Shown here: one piece after another, positions 36,916 to 45,220 of the stretch | How positions within the stretch are numbered: the first letter of the stretch is position 1 | Layout: each line of letters opens with the position of its first letter | Source of the DNA: Janthinobacterium rivuli | GTDB lineage: Bacteria; Pseudomonadota; Gammaproteobacteria; Burkholderiales; Burkholderiaceae_D | Assembly (NCBI RefSeq): GCF_009208735.1 | Contig: NZ_WFLJ01000018.1 | Span: 62,001-126,000 of the forward strand | Length of the DNA stretch: 64,000 nucleotides | Direction: 5' to 3' | Made by a program: the position numbers and the translations under genes | Notes under the pieces: model-generated | The model's input: only the letters and a program-made list of their open reading frames with translations | The model's database searches: none | Told to the model about the DNA's origin: nothing

Positions 36916-37064
36916 AAAAACCCAAATGAAATGGGCCAAGAGTTGAGAGTTGCTCACCGTGTCGCGCGCCTTGCCGGCGCCCGTCATGGTCATGAAAGGG
37001 GATTGGTGTGCCATCGCGGCACACCTGTCTGTAGTCAGGCATATCGGTTGCCTGTACTGCAGAT
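36889..37064 (-). ncRNA. Candidate structured small RNA (about 175 nt)
   Basis: On the minus strand a TATACT -10 box (37076-37071) would start RNA near 37064. The transcript contains a strong hairpin, GGTGTGCC/GGCACACC with a 5-nt loop (37005-37025), and ends at a GC-rich terminator stem (36896-36915) with seven T. No convincing -35 and no good small ORF with a ribosome-binding site; a short Met-Pro-Asp-Tyr frame reads through the terminator. RNA nature is inferred. Confidence 0.4.
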
Positions 37065-37179
37065 GAAGCAAGTATAGGGGGCGAACATGACGGGCTGATG
37101 ACACGCCGCAACATTTTTTTGTGGTAGCGCAATATATCGGGAATATGGCAAGAATGGCCATGTTTCAGCAGTGAGGGCG

Positions 37180-37208
37180 AAAAAAAAGCCCGCTGGTGAA
37201 AGCGGGCT
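37180..37208 (-). terminator. Rho-independent terminator of the Fur-box small RNA
   Basis: Minus strand AGCCCGCT-6-AGCGGGCT followed by eight T. Confidence 0.85.
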
Positions 37209-37289
37209 TAAAACTATTTTCTTGGAGGAGAATAGTGGAGACAGGTGCATTATGCTGCGTCGCACGATATGTGTCTAATGGTATTTTCA
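37180..37289 (-). ncRNA. Candidate Fur-repressed small RNA (about 110 nt)
   Basis: A minus-strand transcript would begin just downstream of a strong Fur-box match (37290-37308) and end at a canonical terminator (37187-37208 plus T-run to 37180). Its middle carries C/U-rich single-stranded sequence, CACCUGUCUCC and UUCUCCUCC (about 37222-37247), complementary to Shine-Dalgarno sequences. Those are the features of iron-sparing RNAs such as RyhB, PrrF or NrrF: Fur control, about 100 nt, anti-SD seed, Rho-independent end. No ORF with a ribosome-binding site fits. Homology to a known family is not claimed. Confidence 0.55.
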
Positions 37290-37308
37290 GATAACCATTA
37301 TCATTTTT
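37290..37308 (-). promoter_or_regulatory. Fur box
   Basis: GATAACCATTATCATTTTT matches the 19-bp Fur consensus (GATAATGATTATCATTATC orientation) at 15 of 19 positions by hand count. It includes a GATAAT hexamer on the minus strand (37302-37297) that could serve as a -10 box. It lies 25 bp downstream of the SDR stop codon, so it cannot control that gene and fits the small RNA on the same strand. Confidence 0.6.
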
Positions 37309-37332
37309 TGATATAACTATCTCCCCCTGCCT

Positions 37333-38097
37333 TCACTCCTTCACGGCCACCGTGTAATTGAGCGCCATGCGTCCGCCATCGACATAGATGGTCTGGCCCG
37401 TCATGTAGCTGGCGTCGTCGCTGGCCAGGAAGGCCGCGATGCCCGCCACTTCTTCCGGTTCGCCGCAGCGGCCCAGCGGCGTGCGCGACAAAATCGTGTG
37501 GCGCGCCTGCGGGCTCGACAGCACCGCCTGCTTGGCCAGTTCCGTCAGGATGGTGCCTGGCCCGATGCCGTTCACGCGCACGCCGTGTGGCGCCAGGTTC
37601 AAGGCCATGACCTTGGTCAGCTGGTTGATGGCGCCCTTCGACACCACGTACGGCACCTGGTTCGGGATCGCCAGTTCCGCGTTCACGCTGGACATATTGA
37701 TGATGCAGCCGCTGTTGCGCTTGACCATCTCGCGCGCCACGGCCTGGCCGCACAGGAACATCGATTTCAGGTTGATGCGCATGACCCGGTCGAAATCGTC
37801 TTCGCAGACGTCGAGGAAATCGGCCGCGTGCGTGACGCCCGCATTGTTGACGAGGATATCGACGTGGCCGAACTGGGCCAGGGTTTCCTTCAGCATGGCG
37901 TCCACGTCCGCCTTCTGGCTGACGTCGGCGCAAAAGAAGCGCGCCTGCGGGCCGAGGGTGGCGGCCGCCTGCGCGCCTTCTTCCTTGATGTCGACCAGCA
38001 TCACTTGCGCCCCTTCGGCGATCAGGCGGGTGGCGCAAGCGAGGCCGATGCCTTGCGTGGCGCCCGTGACGATGGCGGTTTTATTGATCAGTTTCAT
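37333..38097 (-). CDS. Short-chain dehydrogenase/reductase (SDR)
   Basis: 254 residues from ATG 38097, with a GGAG ribosome-binding site. Classical SDR: cofactor motif TGATQGIG (about residues 10-17), NNAG (about 86-89), catalytic Ser in NMSSVN, then Tyr and Lys in YVVSKGA. The tail GEPEEVAGIAAFLASDDASY and TIYVDGG is typical of FabG/glucose-dehydrogenase-like members. An acidic residue (VDIKEE) after the second strand suggests NAD(H) preference. Substrate unknown; single gene. Confidence 0.9.
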   Translation of the reverse strand: MKLINKTAIVTGATQGIGLACATRLIAEGAQVMLVDIKEEGAQAAATLGPQARFFCADVSQKADVDAMLKETLAQFGHVDILVNNAGVTHAADFLDVCEDDFDRVMRINLKSMFLCGQAVAREMVKRNSGCIINMSSVNAELAIPNQVPYVVSKGAINQLTKVMALNLAPHGVRVNGIGPGTILTELAKQAVLSSPQARHTILSRTPLGRCGEPEEVAGIAAFLASDDASYMTGQTIYVDGGRMALNYTVAVKE

Positions 38098-38169
38098 GTG
38101 TTCTCCTCTGCGGGTGGGGCGCGCTGCCTGTGTGCGCGGCAATGGCAGATTCTAATCCCTGCCCGGGAT

Positions 38170-38691
38170 TCAGAGGAGGATGGGTTCGTTCGGCAACTGG
38201 TTGCCGCGCGTGCCATCGGCGGGGAAGTGGCTTTGCAGCAAGGTATTCAGCTGCGCCAGCGCGTGCAAGGTGCTGTCGTGGAAATTGCCCTCCTTGAAGC
38301 CGCCCGTCATGGTGCGGCACACGGCTTGCCATTGCTCCGGCGTGACGCGGCGGCCCACGTTGCGGTCGGCCACGATATCGACCTGATGTTCGGCCAGGTT
38401 GATATAGATCAGCACGCCAACGTTGTCTTCCGTATCCCACACGCCATACTGGGCGAACAGTTCGCGCGCCCGCTCGCGGTTGCTCACGCCCTGATAGGCC
38501 ATGCCCGGCGTCAGGGCCGCTTCGACGATCAGGCGCACTTCCGCCTGGTGCATCGCTTCACCGTCGGCGATGGCCGTCTCGATGGCTTTCAGGGTGCGCT
38601 CGGGAAAGGCCTGGCGTGCCGTCGCCGGCGTGCCCCGCAAATGTTTCAGGGCGCGTCCGCAGCGTTGTCCGAATGTCAGTTGTTTCGTCAT
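38170..38691 (-). CDS. TPM domain protein (second of the LemA operon)
   Basis: 173 residues. TPM_phosphatase-fold domain, recognised by ERTLKAIETAIADGE, the AEVRLIVEAAL strand, GVLIYINLAEHQVDIVADRNVGRRV and the final GNFHDSTLHAL. There is no signal peptide, so it is cytosolic, unlike the upstream partner. Its ATG overlaps the upstream stop by one base (TAATG). Confidence 0.85.
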   Translation of the reverse strand: MTKQLTFGQRCGRALKHLRGTPATARQAFPERTLKAIETAIADGEAMHQAEVRLIVEAALTPGMAYQGVSNRERARELFAQYGVWDTEDNVGVLIYINLAEHQVDIVADRNVGRRVTPEQWQAVCRTMTGGFKEGNFHDSTLHALAQLNTLLQSHFPADGTRGNQLPNEPILL

Positions 38692-39551
38692 TACCAATCT
38701 CCCGAGGCGCCGCCGCCGTCAAAACCGCCGCCGCCGCCACCGAAACCACCGCCGCCACCGCCACCGCCAAAACCACCGCCGCCACCGCCACCGCCAAAAC
38801 CACCGCCGCCGCCGAAGCCGCCACCACCGCGGTTGTTCAGCGCCTGGCTGAGGATGCTGCCCAGCACGACACCGGTGGCGCCGCTCGACCAGTTGCTGCC
38901 GCGCTGCAGCCGCGTGGGGCCGCCGCGCGAGCGGAACAGGGTCAGCACGACGAGGAAACCGAAGAACAGCAGCGGCAGCCAGAAGGTCATGCCGCCCGCT
39001 TCCACGCTGGCTGGCGCTTTCTGCTGTGCGGGTGCGGGGAATTGCTCCTGGTTCAGCAGGGTGGCGATCGCGCCCACGCCGGCGACCAGGCCGCCATAGA
39101 AGTCGTTTTGCTTGAAATGCGGGGCGATGACGTCTTGCAGGATGCGTTTCGATTGCGCATCCGTCAGCACGCCCTGCACGCCGCGGCCCGCCTCGATGCG
39201 CAGGCGGCGCAGCGACGAGGGGTTGTCCTTCGCCACCATCAGCAGCACGCCGTCATCGACGCCCTTGCGGCCCAGCTTCCAGGCATCCGTCATGCGGACG
39301 CTGTATTGCTCGATGGCTTCCGGTTCCGTGCTCTTGACCAGCAGCACGGCGATCTGGCTGCCCGTCTTGGCTTCGTAATCGGCCAGCACGCCTTCCAGCG
39401 CCGCCTTTTGCTTGGCGTCGAGCATGCCGGCGTTGTCCGTCACGCGCGCGGTCAGCGGCGGCACGGGCTGCAAGCCCTGCGCGCCGGCCGGCGGCATCGA
39501 CCACAGCAGCAGCGCCGTCGCCAGCGCCGCAAGGTAGGACCAGGCTTTCAT
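38691..39551 (-). CDS. TPM domain membrane protein with glycine-rich tail
   Basis: 286 residues: a signal peptide (cut after GAQ), a TPM domain (about 30-170, with VTDNAGMLDAKQKAALE, DDGVLLMVAKDNPS and the RLRIEAGRGVQGVLTDA motif), one transmembrane helix (MTFWLPLLFFGFLVVLTLF, about 192-211) and a C-terminal tail of about 50 residues almost wholly Gly/Phe. Such tails are usual in this YgcG-like family. The periplasmic TPM domain with the LemA lipoprotein suggests a shared envelope role. Its start is 1 nt after the lemA stop. Confidence 0.88.
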   Translation of the reverse strand: MKAWSYLAALATALLLWSMPPAGAQGLQPVPPLTARVTDNAGMLDAKQKAALEGVLADYEAKTGSQIAVLLVKSTEPEAIEQYSVRMTDAWKLGRKGVDDGVLLMVAKDNPSSLRRLRIEAGRGVQGVLTDAQSKRILQDVIAPHFKQNDFYGGLVAGVGAIATLLNQEQFPAPAQQKAPASVEAGGMTFWLPLLFFGFLVVLTLFRSRGGPTRLQRGSNWSSGATGVVLGSILSQALNNRGGGGFGGGGGFGGGGGGGGFGGGGGGGGFGGGGGGFDGGGASGDW

Positions 39552-39552
39552 C

Positions 39553-40167
39553 TTATTTGCCGAAGTTGACGGTCGGTGCGGTCGAGATGGCTTTTTCATT
39601 TTCCACCGTGAACGATGGCTTGACCTTGTAGCCGAAGACCATGGCCGTCAGGTTGTTCGGGAAGCTGCGCGCATGCACGTTGTAATCCTGCACGGCGACG
39701 ATGTAACGCTGGCGCGCCACGGTGATGCGGTTTTCCGTGCCTTCCAGCTGCGACTGCAAGTCGCGGAAGCTGGTGTCGGCCTTCAGGTCCGGGTATTTCT
39801 CGGACACCACCATCAGGCGCGACAGGGCCGACGACAGTTGCCCCTGCACTTGCTGGAATTTCTCGAACGCGGCCGGGTCGTTCAGCACCTCGGGCGTGAT
39901 CTGGAAACTGGTGGCGGCGGCGCGCGCCTTGGTCACCGCTTCCAGGGTTTCGCGCTCGTGCGTGGCGTAGCCTTTGACGGTGTTCACCAGGTTGGGGATC
40001 AGGTCGGCGCGGCGCTGGTACTGGTTGACCACTTCGCCCCAGGCGGCCTTGGTGGCTTCGTCCTTGGTCTGGAAGTCGTTGTAGCCGCAGCCCGTGAGGA
40101 TGCCGGCCAGGACGGTGACGCTCAGCGCCAGGCGCAGCCATTTGGTGAATTGATTGGTGATTTGCAT
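39553..40167 (-). CDS. lemA: LemA family lipoprotein
   Basis: 204 residues from ATG 40167. Lipoprotein signal with LTGC (Cys27). The LemA helical bundle follows: QYQRRADLIPNLVNTVKGYATHERETLE, the LKADTSFRDLQSQLEGTENRI block, ARQRYIVAVQDYNVHARSFP and the end VKPSF. First gene of a three-gene operon lemA-TPM-TPM that is widely conserved in this order. Molecular function of the family is not established. Confidence 0.93.
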   Translation of the reverse strand: MQITNQFTKWLRLALSVTVLAGILTGCGYNDFQTKDEATKAAWGEVVNQYQRRADLIPNLVNTVKGYATHERETLEAVTKARAAATSFQITPEVLNDPAAFEKFQQVQGQLSSALSRLMVVSEKYPDLKADTSFRDLQSQLEGTENRITVARQRYIVAVQDYNVHARSFPNNLTAMVFGYKVKPSFTVENEKAISTAPTVNFGK

Positions 40168-40323
40168 GATGGGTTCCGTGCGTAATGGGGGAGGTGAGGC
40201 AAATATACCTGAAACGGCCCGCAATGTCGGTTTAATAAGCGTCGGCCGCCGCCCCCGGCTGCCTTGCATGGCCTGCGCCGCGTTACAATACGGGGTTTGC
40301 AACTGAATATAAGAAGGTGTGCC

Positions 40324-41148
40324 GTGAATTTCATCGATAAATTATCCGCCGCGTGGACGGCCAATAATTCCCTGCTGTGCGTGGGCCTGGACCCTGACCT
40401 GGCGAAACTGCCGGCCGAATTGCGCGACCTGCCGGATGGAATCACCACCTTTTGCACGCGCATCATCGACGCCACGGCCGACCTGGCTTGCGCCTTCAAG
40501 CCGCAGATCGCGTACTTTGCCGCGCTGGGCGCGGAAAAGCAGCTGGAAGACATCTGCCGCTACGTGCGCGAGAATTACCCGCACATCCCGCTGATCCTCG
40601 ACGCGAAACGGGGCGACATCGGCGCGACGGCCACGCAATACGCGCGCGAAGCGTTCGAGCGCTACGGCGCCGACGCCGTCACCGTGAACCCCTACATGGG
40701 CGAGGATTCGCTCGATCCCTACCTGGCGTGGAAGGACCGCGGCGTGATCATTCTGTGCCGCACCTCGAACCCGGGCGGCTCGGACCTGCAATTCCTGAAT
40801 ACGGACGGCGAACCGCTGTACCAGCGCGTGGCGCGCCTGGTGGCGGACAAATGGAACAAGAACGGCCAGTGCGCGCTCGTCGTCGGCGCCACTTTCCCTG
40901 AAGAACTGGCGCAAGTGCGCGCCATCGTCGGCGACATGCCGCTGCTGGTGCCCGGCATCGGCGCCCAGGGTGGCGACATCGCCGCCACCGTCGGCGCGGG
41001 CCAGACGGCGAACGGCATGGGCATGATGATCAGCTCGTCGCGCGCCATCATCTACGCCACTCCGCAAGCGGGCGAAGATTTCGCCGACGCGGCGCGCCGC
41101 GTGGCGATTGAAACGCGCGATGCGATCAACGCGCACCGTTCGGTTTAA
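40324..41148 (+). CDS. pyrF: Orotidine 5'-phosphate decarboxylase
   Basis: 274 residues. Catalyses OMP to UMP plus CO2, the last step of de novo pyrimidine synthesis. The active-site motif [15 protein letters not shown] (Asp93, Lys95, Asp98) and the phosphate-binding [11 protein letters not shown] near the C-terminus fit the type 2 (about 275-residue) PyrF. The start is GTG at 40324, 5 nt after an AGAAGGTGTG ribosome-binding site; the frame is open upstream but overlaps the lemA promoter. Single gene, divergent from lemA. Confidence 0.95.
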   Translation: MNFIDKLSAAWTANNSLLCVGLDPDLAKLPAELRDLPDGITTFCTRIIDATADLACAFKPQIAYFAALGAEKQLEDICRYVRENYPHIPLILDAKRGDIGATATQYAREAFERYGADAVTVNPYMGEDSLDPYLAWKDRGVIILCRTSNPGGSDLQFLNTDGEPLYQRVARLVADKWNKNGQCALVVGATFPEELAQVRAIVGDMPLLVPGIGAQGGDIAATVGAGQTANGMGMMISSSRAIIYATPQAGEDFADAARRVAIETRDAINAHRSV

Positions 41149-41160
41149 GTCGCATGCATA

Positions 41161-41188
41161 AAAAATGCCGGGCTAGCCCGGCATTTTG
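41161..41188. terminator. Bidirectional terminator between pyrF and sbcB
   Basis: ATGCCGGGC-TA-GCCCGGCAT (41165-41184), a perfect palindrome flanked by A and T runs, between two convergent genes. Confidence 0.88.
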
Positions 41189-41191
41189 CAT

Positions 41192-42640
41192 TTAGTCTCT
41201 CTGCGGGGCAACGATCTCCGCATAGTCGTACAGCTCGCCCAGAATCTCTTCCCCTCGCTCATCGACCATCTCCGACAGCACGTCGATTTCCGTAAACAGC
41301 ATTTCGATGGTGCGGGCGCCGCCGTCGCCGTCGAACAGGCGGGCGGCGCGGTGCTGTTCCCAGCGCAGGCTTTCCGCTTCGCTCAGGGTTTGCGGGAAAT
41401 TGCGGGCGCGGTAGCGGAACAGCAATTCCTGCAGGCGTTCGTCGGCAAACGAGGGGCGCGCCGTGGCCAGCTTGGCCGGTGTGTCGCGGCGCAGCGATTC
41501 GAGCAGGCGGCGGTCGTCGTTGCTGACGAAGCCGTTGTACAGATCCTCATCCACGTCCAGCGCGCCATTCGCGCCCGGGCGCTGGAACACTTCGGCCCAG
41601 ATGGCATCCATGTTCGGCGCCGTGGCGGCCAGCTGGGCGTTGACCTTTGCCGCATCGACGTCGATGCCCCACTGCGCGGCCATGGCCGGCGACAAGGTCT
41701 TTAAATTGCCGACCAACATGGGCGACTTGTTCAGGTGCACGCTTTTTACGGGCAGGCGCGTCATGCCTTCCGGCATGGCGTCACTGCGTGTAAACAGGCG
41801 CGTGCGGATGGTGTCCGCGTCCAGGCTGAACAGTTCGCGCGGGTCGTGGGCGCAATCCCAGACGAGGATCTCGTTCTTGTTGCTCGGATGCGTGGCCAGC
41901 GGCCAGACGACGCCCAGGCAGCCGCGTTCGGCGGGGAACATGCCCGACACGTGCAGGAAAGGCTGGCGCTCGCTGGCGGCCAGGTGCATGCCCATCTCGC
42001 TGGCGACCCGGTCCTTCTTGTGCAGCGCCAGGCAGAATTCGAACAGCTTCGGCTGCTTTTCCTTGATCAGGCGTGCCAGGGCGATCGTGGCGCGCACGTC
42101 GGACAGCGCATCGTGCGCCGCTTCGTGGACCAGGCCATTGGCCTTGCTCAAGTGTTCCAGCCTAAAACTGGTCTGGCCATCGTCGCGCTTCGGCCATGCG
42201 ATGCCTTCCGGGCGCAGCGCGTGCGTCATGCGTACCACGTCGAGGATGTCCCAGCGGCCGCAATGGTTCTTCCATTCGCGCGCATACGGGTCGATCAGGT
42301 TGCGCCAGAACAGGAAACGCGTGACTTCATCGTCGAAACGGATGGTGTTGTAGCCCACGCCGATGGTGCCCGGCTCCGAAAAGGCCGCCTCGATGGTGGC
42401 GGCGAACTGGTGCTCGGGCACGCCCAGCTGCAGACATTGTTGCGGCGTGATGCCCGTGATCAGGCACGATTGCGGATCGGGCAGGAAATCATTGGCAGGC
42501 TGGCAATACAGCATGATGGGATCGCCGATCTCGTTGAGGTCGGCATCCGTGCGGATGGCGGCGAACTGGGCCGGGCGGTCGCGGCGCGGCTGGGCGCCAA
42601 AGGTTTCGTAGTCGTGCCAAAGAAAGGTCTGGTTAGTCAT
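41192..42640 (-). CDS. sbcB: Exodeoxyribonuclease I
   Basis: 482 residues. A 3'-5' single-strand DNA exonuclease of the DEDD superfamily acting in recombination and mismatch repair. Exo I motif HDYETFG (Asp10, Glu12), GYNTIRFDDEVTRFLFWRN, and HDALSDVRATIALA (motif III) are all seen. The C-terminal SH3-like/helical part contains RYRARNFPQTL, normal for SbcB. Length matches the family (about 475). Confidence 0.96.
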   Translation of the reverse strand: MTNQTFLWHDYETFGAQPRRDRPAQFAAIRTDADLNEIGDPIMLYCQPANDFLPDPQSCLITGITPQQCLQLGVPEHQFAATIEAAFSEPGTIGVGYNTIRFDDEVTRFLFWRNLIDPYAREWKNHCGRWDILDVVRMTHALRPEGIAWPKRDDGQTSFRLEHLSKANGLVHEAAHDALSDVRATIALARLIKEKQPKLFEFCLALHKKDRVASEMGMHLAASERQPFLHVSGMFPAERGCLGVVWPLATHPSNKNEILVWDCAHDPRELFSLDADTIRTRLFTRSDAMPEGMTRLPVKSVHLNKSPMLVGNLKTLSPAMAAQWGIDVDAAKVNAQLAATAPNMDAIWAEVFQRPGANGALDVDEDLYNGFVSNDDRRLLESLRRDTPAKLATARPSFADERLQELLFRYRARNFPQTLSEAESLRWEQHRAARLFDGDGGARTIEMLFTEIDVLSEMVDERGEEILGELYDYAEIVAPQRD

Positions 42641-42787
42641 TGATGGTCGTTGCTTGATTGGTTATCCGGGCCCCTAAAAGCGGCCGCTGCTACAGTTTTC
42701 TGAAAACCTGCCGATACTACACGAGAGGATGGTCATCATCGCGTTTCCCGCATGGTGGCATACATTGCCCGTTCAAGGAGGTCTATC

Positions 42788-43420
42788 GTGTCAATTCCCA
42801 TCGCCGCAAGCGGCAATTCCACCCCTTCCGTGACTTCCGTCAGTACGGGCGTTGCCGGCAAGGACGATAAAGTCCAGCAAAAGGACGGCGTCAACACTGA
42901 AATGAGCGTTAACGACCGCACCAAGCTGCAATTGAACGCCTCCATCATGCAAGCGTCGCTGAACGTGTCGATCGGTTCCGAGAACGAGCCGCTGGCGCTG
43001 CTGTACAAGACGGCCATCACCAACATCAATGAAGCGTTGAAGGGGCAGTACGGCGAGGACGCGATCCAGAACGCGGCCTCGCAGGACAACAGCGCCGAAG
43101 CGACGGCGAGCCGCATTGTATCGCTGTCGACGGGATTTTTTGACGCCTTCAAGAAACAGAATCCCGGCCTGGACGACGATACGGCCCTGACCAAGTTCAT
43201 GGACACCATCAGCGGCGGCATGGAAAAAGGCTTCAAGGAAGCGCGCGACATCCTGGGCGGCCTGAAAGTGCTGAATGGCGATATCGCCGGCAATATCGAC
43301 AAGACGTACGAACTGGTGCAAAAGGGCTACGCGGACTTCATCGCCGCGCACGGCAGCAAGAAGGATGACGCAGCGGCGCCGGCCACGCCGGCCAAGCCGG
43401 CCGACAGCAAGGCCGCCTGA
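42788..43420 (+). CDS. DUF5610 domain protein
   Basis: 210 residues from GTG 42788, chosen because a perfect AGGAGG lies 5 nt upstream (42777-42782). The domain is recognised from LNASIMQASLNVSIGSENEPLALLY-type sequence, SRIVSLSTGFFDAFKKQNPG and SGGMEKGFKEARDILGGL. The first 50 residues are polar and disordered; the tail is Ala/Pro/Lys-rich. No signal peptide. Function of the family is unknown. Convergent with the diguanylate cyclase, 1 nt apart. Confidence 0.8.
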   Translation: MSIPIAASGNSTPSVTSVSTGVAGKDDKVQQKDGVNTEMSVNDRTKLQLNASIMQASLNVSIGSENEPLALLYKTAITNINEALKGQYGEDAIQNAASQDNSAEATASRIVSLSTGFFDAFKKQNPGLDDDTALTKFMDTISGGMEKGFKEARDILGGLKVLNGDIAGNIDKTYELVQKGYADFIAAHGSKKDDAAAPATPAKPADSKAA

Positions 43421-43421
43421 A

Positions 43422-44393
43422 CTACAGCATGACCCGGTTGCGACCCGAGGCTTTGGCGCGGTACAGCGCCGCGTCGGCCGCGGCGATCAGCGCCTCGTCG
43501 TCCTGTTCGGCCGCCAGGCTGGCCACGCCGAAGGAACCCGTGATGTGCGGCAGCGCGCTGCGCATGTCGGCGAAGATGACGGCGTGCTGCATGCGCTCGC
43601 ACAGGCGCTCGGCCACCCGCAGGGCCACGTGTTCGTTGGTATCGGGCAAGATCACCATCATTTCCTCGCCACCATAGCGCACGGCAAAATCCGTGGGCCG
43701 CAGGGCCGCGCCCAGCACTTGCGCGGCGATGCGCAGCGCCTGGTCGCCTGCCTGGTGGCCGTGCGTGTCGTTGAAGCGCTTGAAATGGTCGAGGTCTATC
43801 ATCACCAGCGACAGCGGCTCGCCACTGGCGTGGGCCGTGACGATCATGTTGGGCAGTAAATCGGTGAGCCAGGCGCGGTTGTACAAGCCCGTCAGGCTGT
43901 CGACCATCGACAGCTGGCGGTAGAATTCCCCCAGTTTCTGGCGCCGGCGCAGCAGGGCATTGGCGGCGCGGATACGGAAGGACAGCAGGCGCAGCAGGTT
44001 GCGGGCCAGGCCGTTCGATTGCTCGATCAATTCCCAGACGATAGCCGCGTCGATCACCAGCAAGTCGGTTTCTTCCAGGGCGGAAATGGCGGCCAGGTTG
44101 CTCGCTTCATCGAGCACCGATTGTTCGCCCACGCTTTCGCCGGGCAAGACCTTGCTGACGGTGCCGTCATCCATGCCCGTGTGGGTGTCGGCGGCCACGG
44201 CCAGCGAGCCGCGCAAGACGATGTACAGGCTGGCGCCTTGCGTGTCGGCAATAGCTTCGCCCGCTTCGAGGCGCATGACGGGACAGGGCGCCAGCATGGC
44301 GGCCGTCTGGCTGTCCGCCCCATCGCGAAATAGCTGTAAATCGCCGATGTTGCAGCCTGAAGCGCCAAAGTTGCCGATCTGTTCCACAATCAT
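43422..44393 (-). CDS. Diguanylate cyclase with N-terminal cyclic-nucleotide-binding domain
   Basis: 323 residues from ATG 44393 (a GTG at 44420 is possible). Residues about 20-135 form a cNMP-binding-like beta roll (LYIVLRGSLAV, LPGESVGEQSVLD). The canonical R-x-A-A phosphate motif is replaced by A-S-N-L-A-A, so true cNMP binding is uncertain. A linking helix leads to a GGDEF domain with LTGLYNR, the active site GGEEM and an intact inhibitory site RPTD five residues before it. It should make cyclic di-GMP with product feedback. No transmembrane segment. Confidence 0.9.
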   Translation of the reverse strand: MIVEQIGNFGASGCNIGDLQLFRDGADSQTAAMLAPCPVMRLEAGEAIADTQGASLYIVLRGSLAVAADTHTGMDDGTVSKVLPGESVGEQSVLDEASNLAAISALEETDLLVIDAAIVWELIEQSNGLARNLLRLLSFRIRAANALLRRRQKLGEFYRQLSMVDSLTGLYNRAWLTDLLPNMIVTAHASGEPLSLVMIDLDHFKRFNDTHGHQAGDQALRIAAQVLGAALRPTDFAVRYGGEEMMVILPDTNEHVALRVAERLCERMQHAVIFADMRSALPHITGSFGVASLAAEQDDEALIAAADAALYRAKASGRNRVML

Positions 44394-44596
44394 ACTTTCA
44401 AAAAGCCGGCGCGCGAGCACGGGGCCGGTAGCTTCATGATAGCGTAAAGCGGCCTTGACCGTAACGGCAAAGGCTTGCTTGAGGTCACTTACTGTGAGAA
44501 ATACGACAATTATTTCATTGCGGCGTCAATACGCTGGAGCAATGCTGGTTTGACTATTGTTGTTGCCGCGCGCGAAAGGCGGGCCAGATGTGCAAA

Positions 44597-44616
44597 GGCA
44601 GCCTTGAACGGCTGCC
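44597..44616 (-). terminator. Probable terminator after the HPF/RaiA-like gene
   Basis: GGCAGCC-6-GGCTGCC stem followed on the minus strand by a short T stretch (TTTG); weak T-run. Confidence 0.6.
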
Positions 44617-44646
44617 TCAGTCTCTGGAAATCCTGCGGGTGGGGAG

Positions 44647-45024
44647 TTACTCGGCGGTTTCTTCCGCTTCGGCCGTATCGATCACGGCATTTTTGCCGGT
44701 GGCGTGGCGCTTGCTGTCTTGCAGGCGGCCCAGGGCGCTATCGATGGCGCGTTTCAGTTTGTCGGTGGCGCCGGCAACGGATTGATGCACGGTGGCGTTC
44801 TGTTCGGTCACGGCAATCGGTTGATAGCCAGCAACGCGTGCTTCCATGAGGCAGCGAATATCGTCAGCGCCGCCTTTCGGGCCGTTCGTGTCGCTGATGT
44901 GGACTTCGATGCGGGTCAGGTTGTCGCGGAAGCGGCTCAGTGCGCTTTCAAGTACGGATTGCACATGTTCGTTCAGTCCAGCGGTGTTGGCGATGGTGCT
45001 GTCGGTATGAATATTGATTTGCAT
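44647..45024 (-). CDS. HPF/RaiA-family ribosome-associated protein
   Basis: 125 residues. The N-terminal 100 residues have the beta-alpha-beta-beta-beta-alpha layout of the ribosome hibernation fold: MQINIHTDSTI, the helix LNEHVQSVLESALSRFRDNL, IEVHISDTNGPKGGADDIRC and the second helix ATDKLKRAIDSALGRLQD. The tail is Glu/Ala-rich. It may tune ribosomes in stress or stationary phase. Single gene with its own promoter region. Confidence 0.85.
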   Translation of the reverse strand: MQINIHTDSTIANTAGLNEHVQSVLESALSRFRDNLTRIEVHISDTNGPKGGADDIRCLMEARVAGYQPIAVTEQNATVHQSVAGATDKLKRAIDSALGRLQDSKRHATGKNAVIDTAEAEETAE

Positions 45025-45220
45025 ATGCTTACTCCTGTCAATTCAAAAAAAACCCATCTCAGGCGTGCTGCGGCCTGGTTGCTGCCTCATGCACATGACC
45101 TCTGTGCATGGAACTTATCTTACTCCTCTTTCCAGTATTTCAAGAGGGTGCGCACGATTAAGATGCGCTTAACCCTTCAGCCAGGTCAAGTTTCCACCAC
45201 GAAATTATTTATCGTCAGCC

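Larger units (their letters stand above)
36803..37332. other. 530-bp protein-free gap with two small RNA candidates
   Basis: Open frames across this gap read straight through strong terminator hairpins and have no family character, so I reject them as proteins. The gap instead shows two promoter-like sites, each followed by a minus-strand terminator, and is annotated below as two candidate small RNAs plus a Fur box. Confidence 0.6.

Noticed and set aside
36809..37132. 107-codon minus-strand protein in the small RNA gap
   Set aside because: The frame runs through a strong terminator hairpin, has no ribosome-binding site near a usable start, and its translation has no family features.
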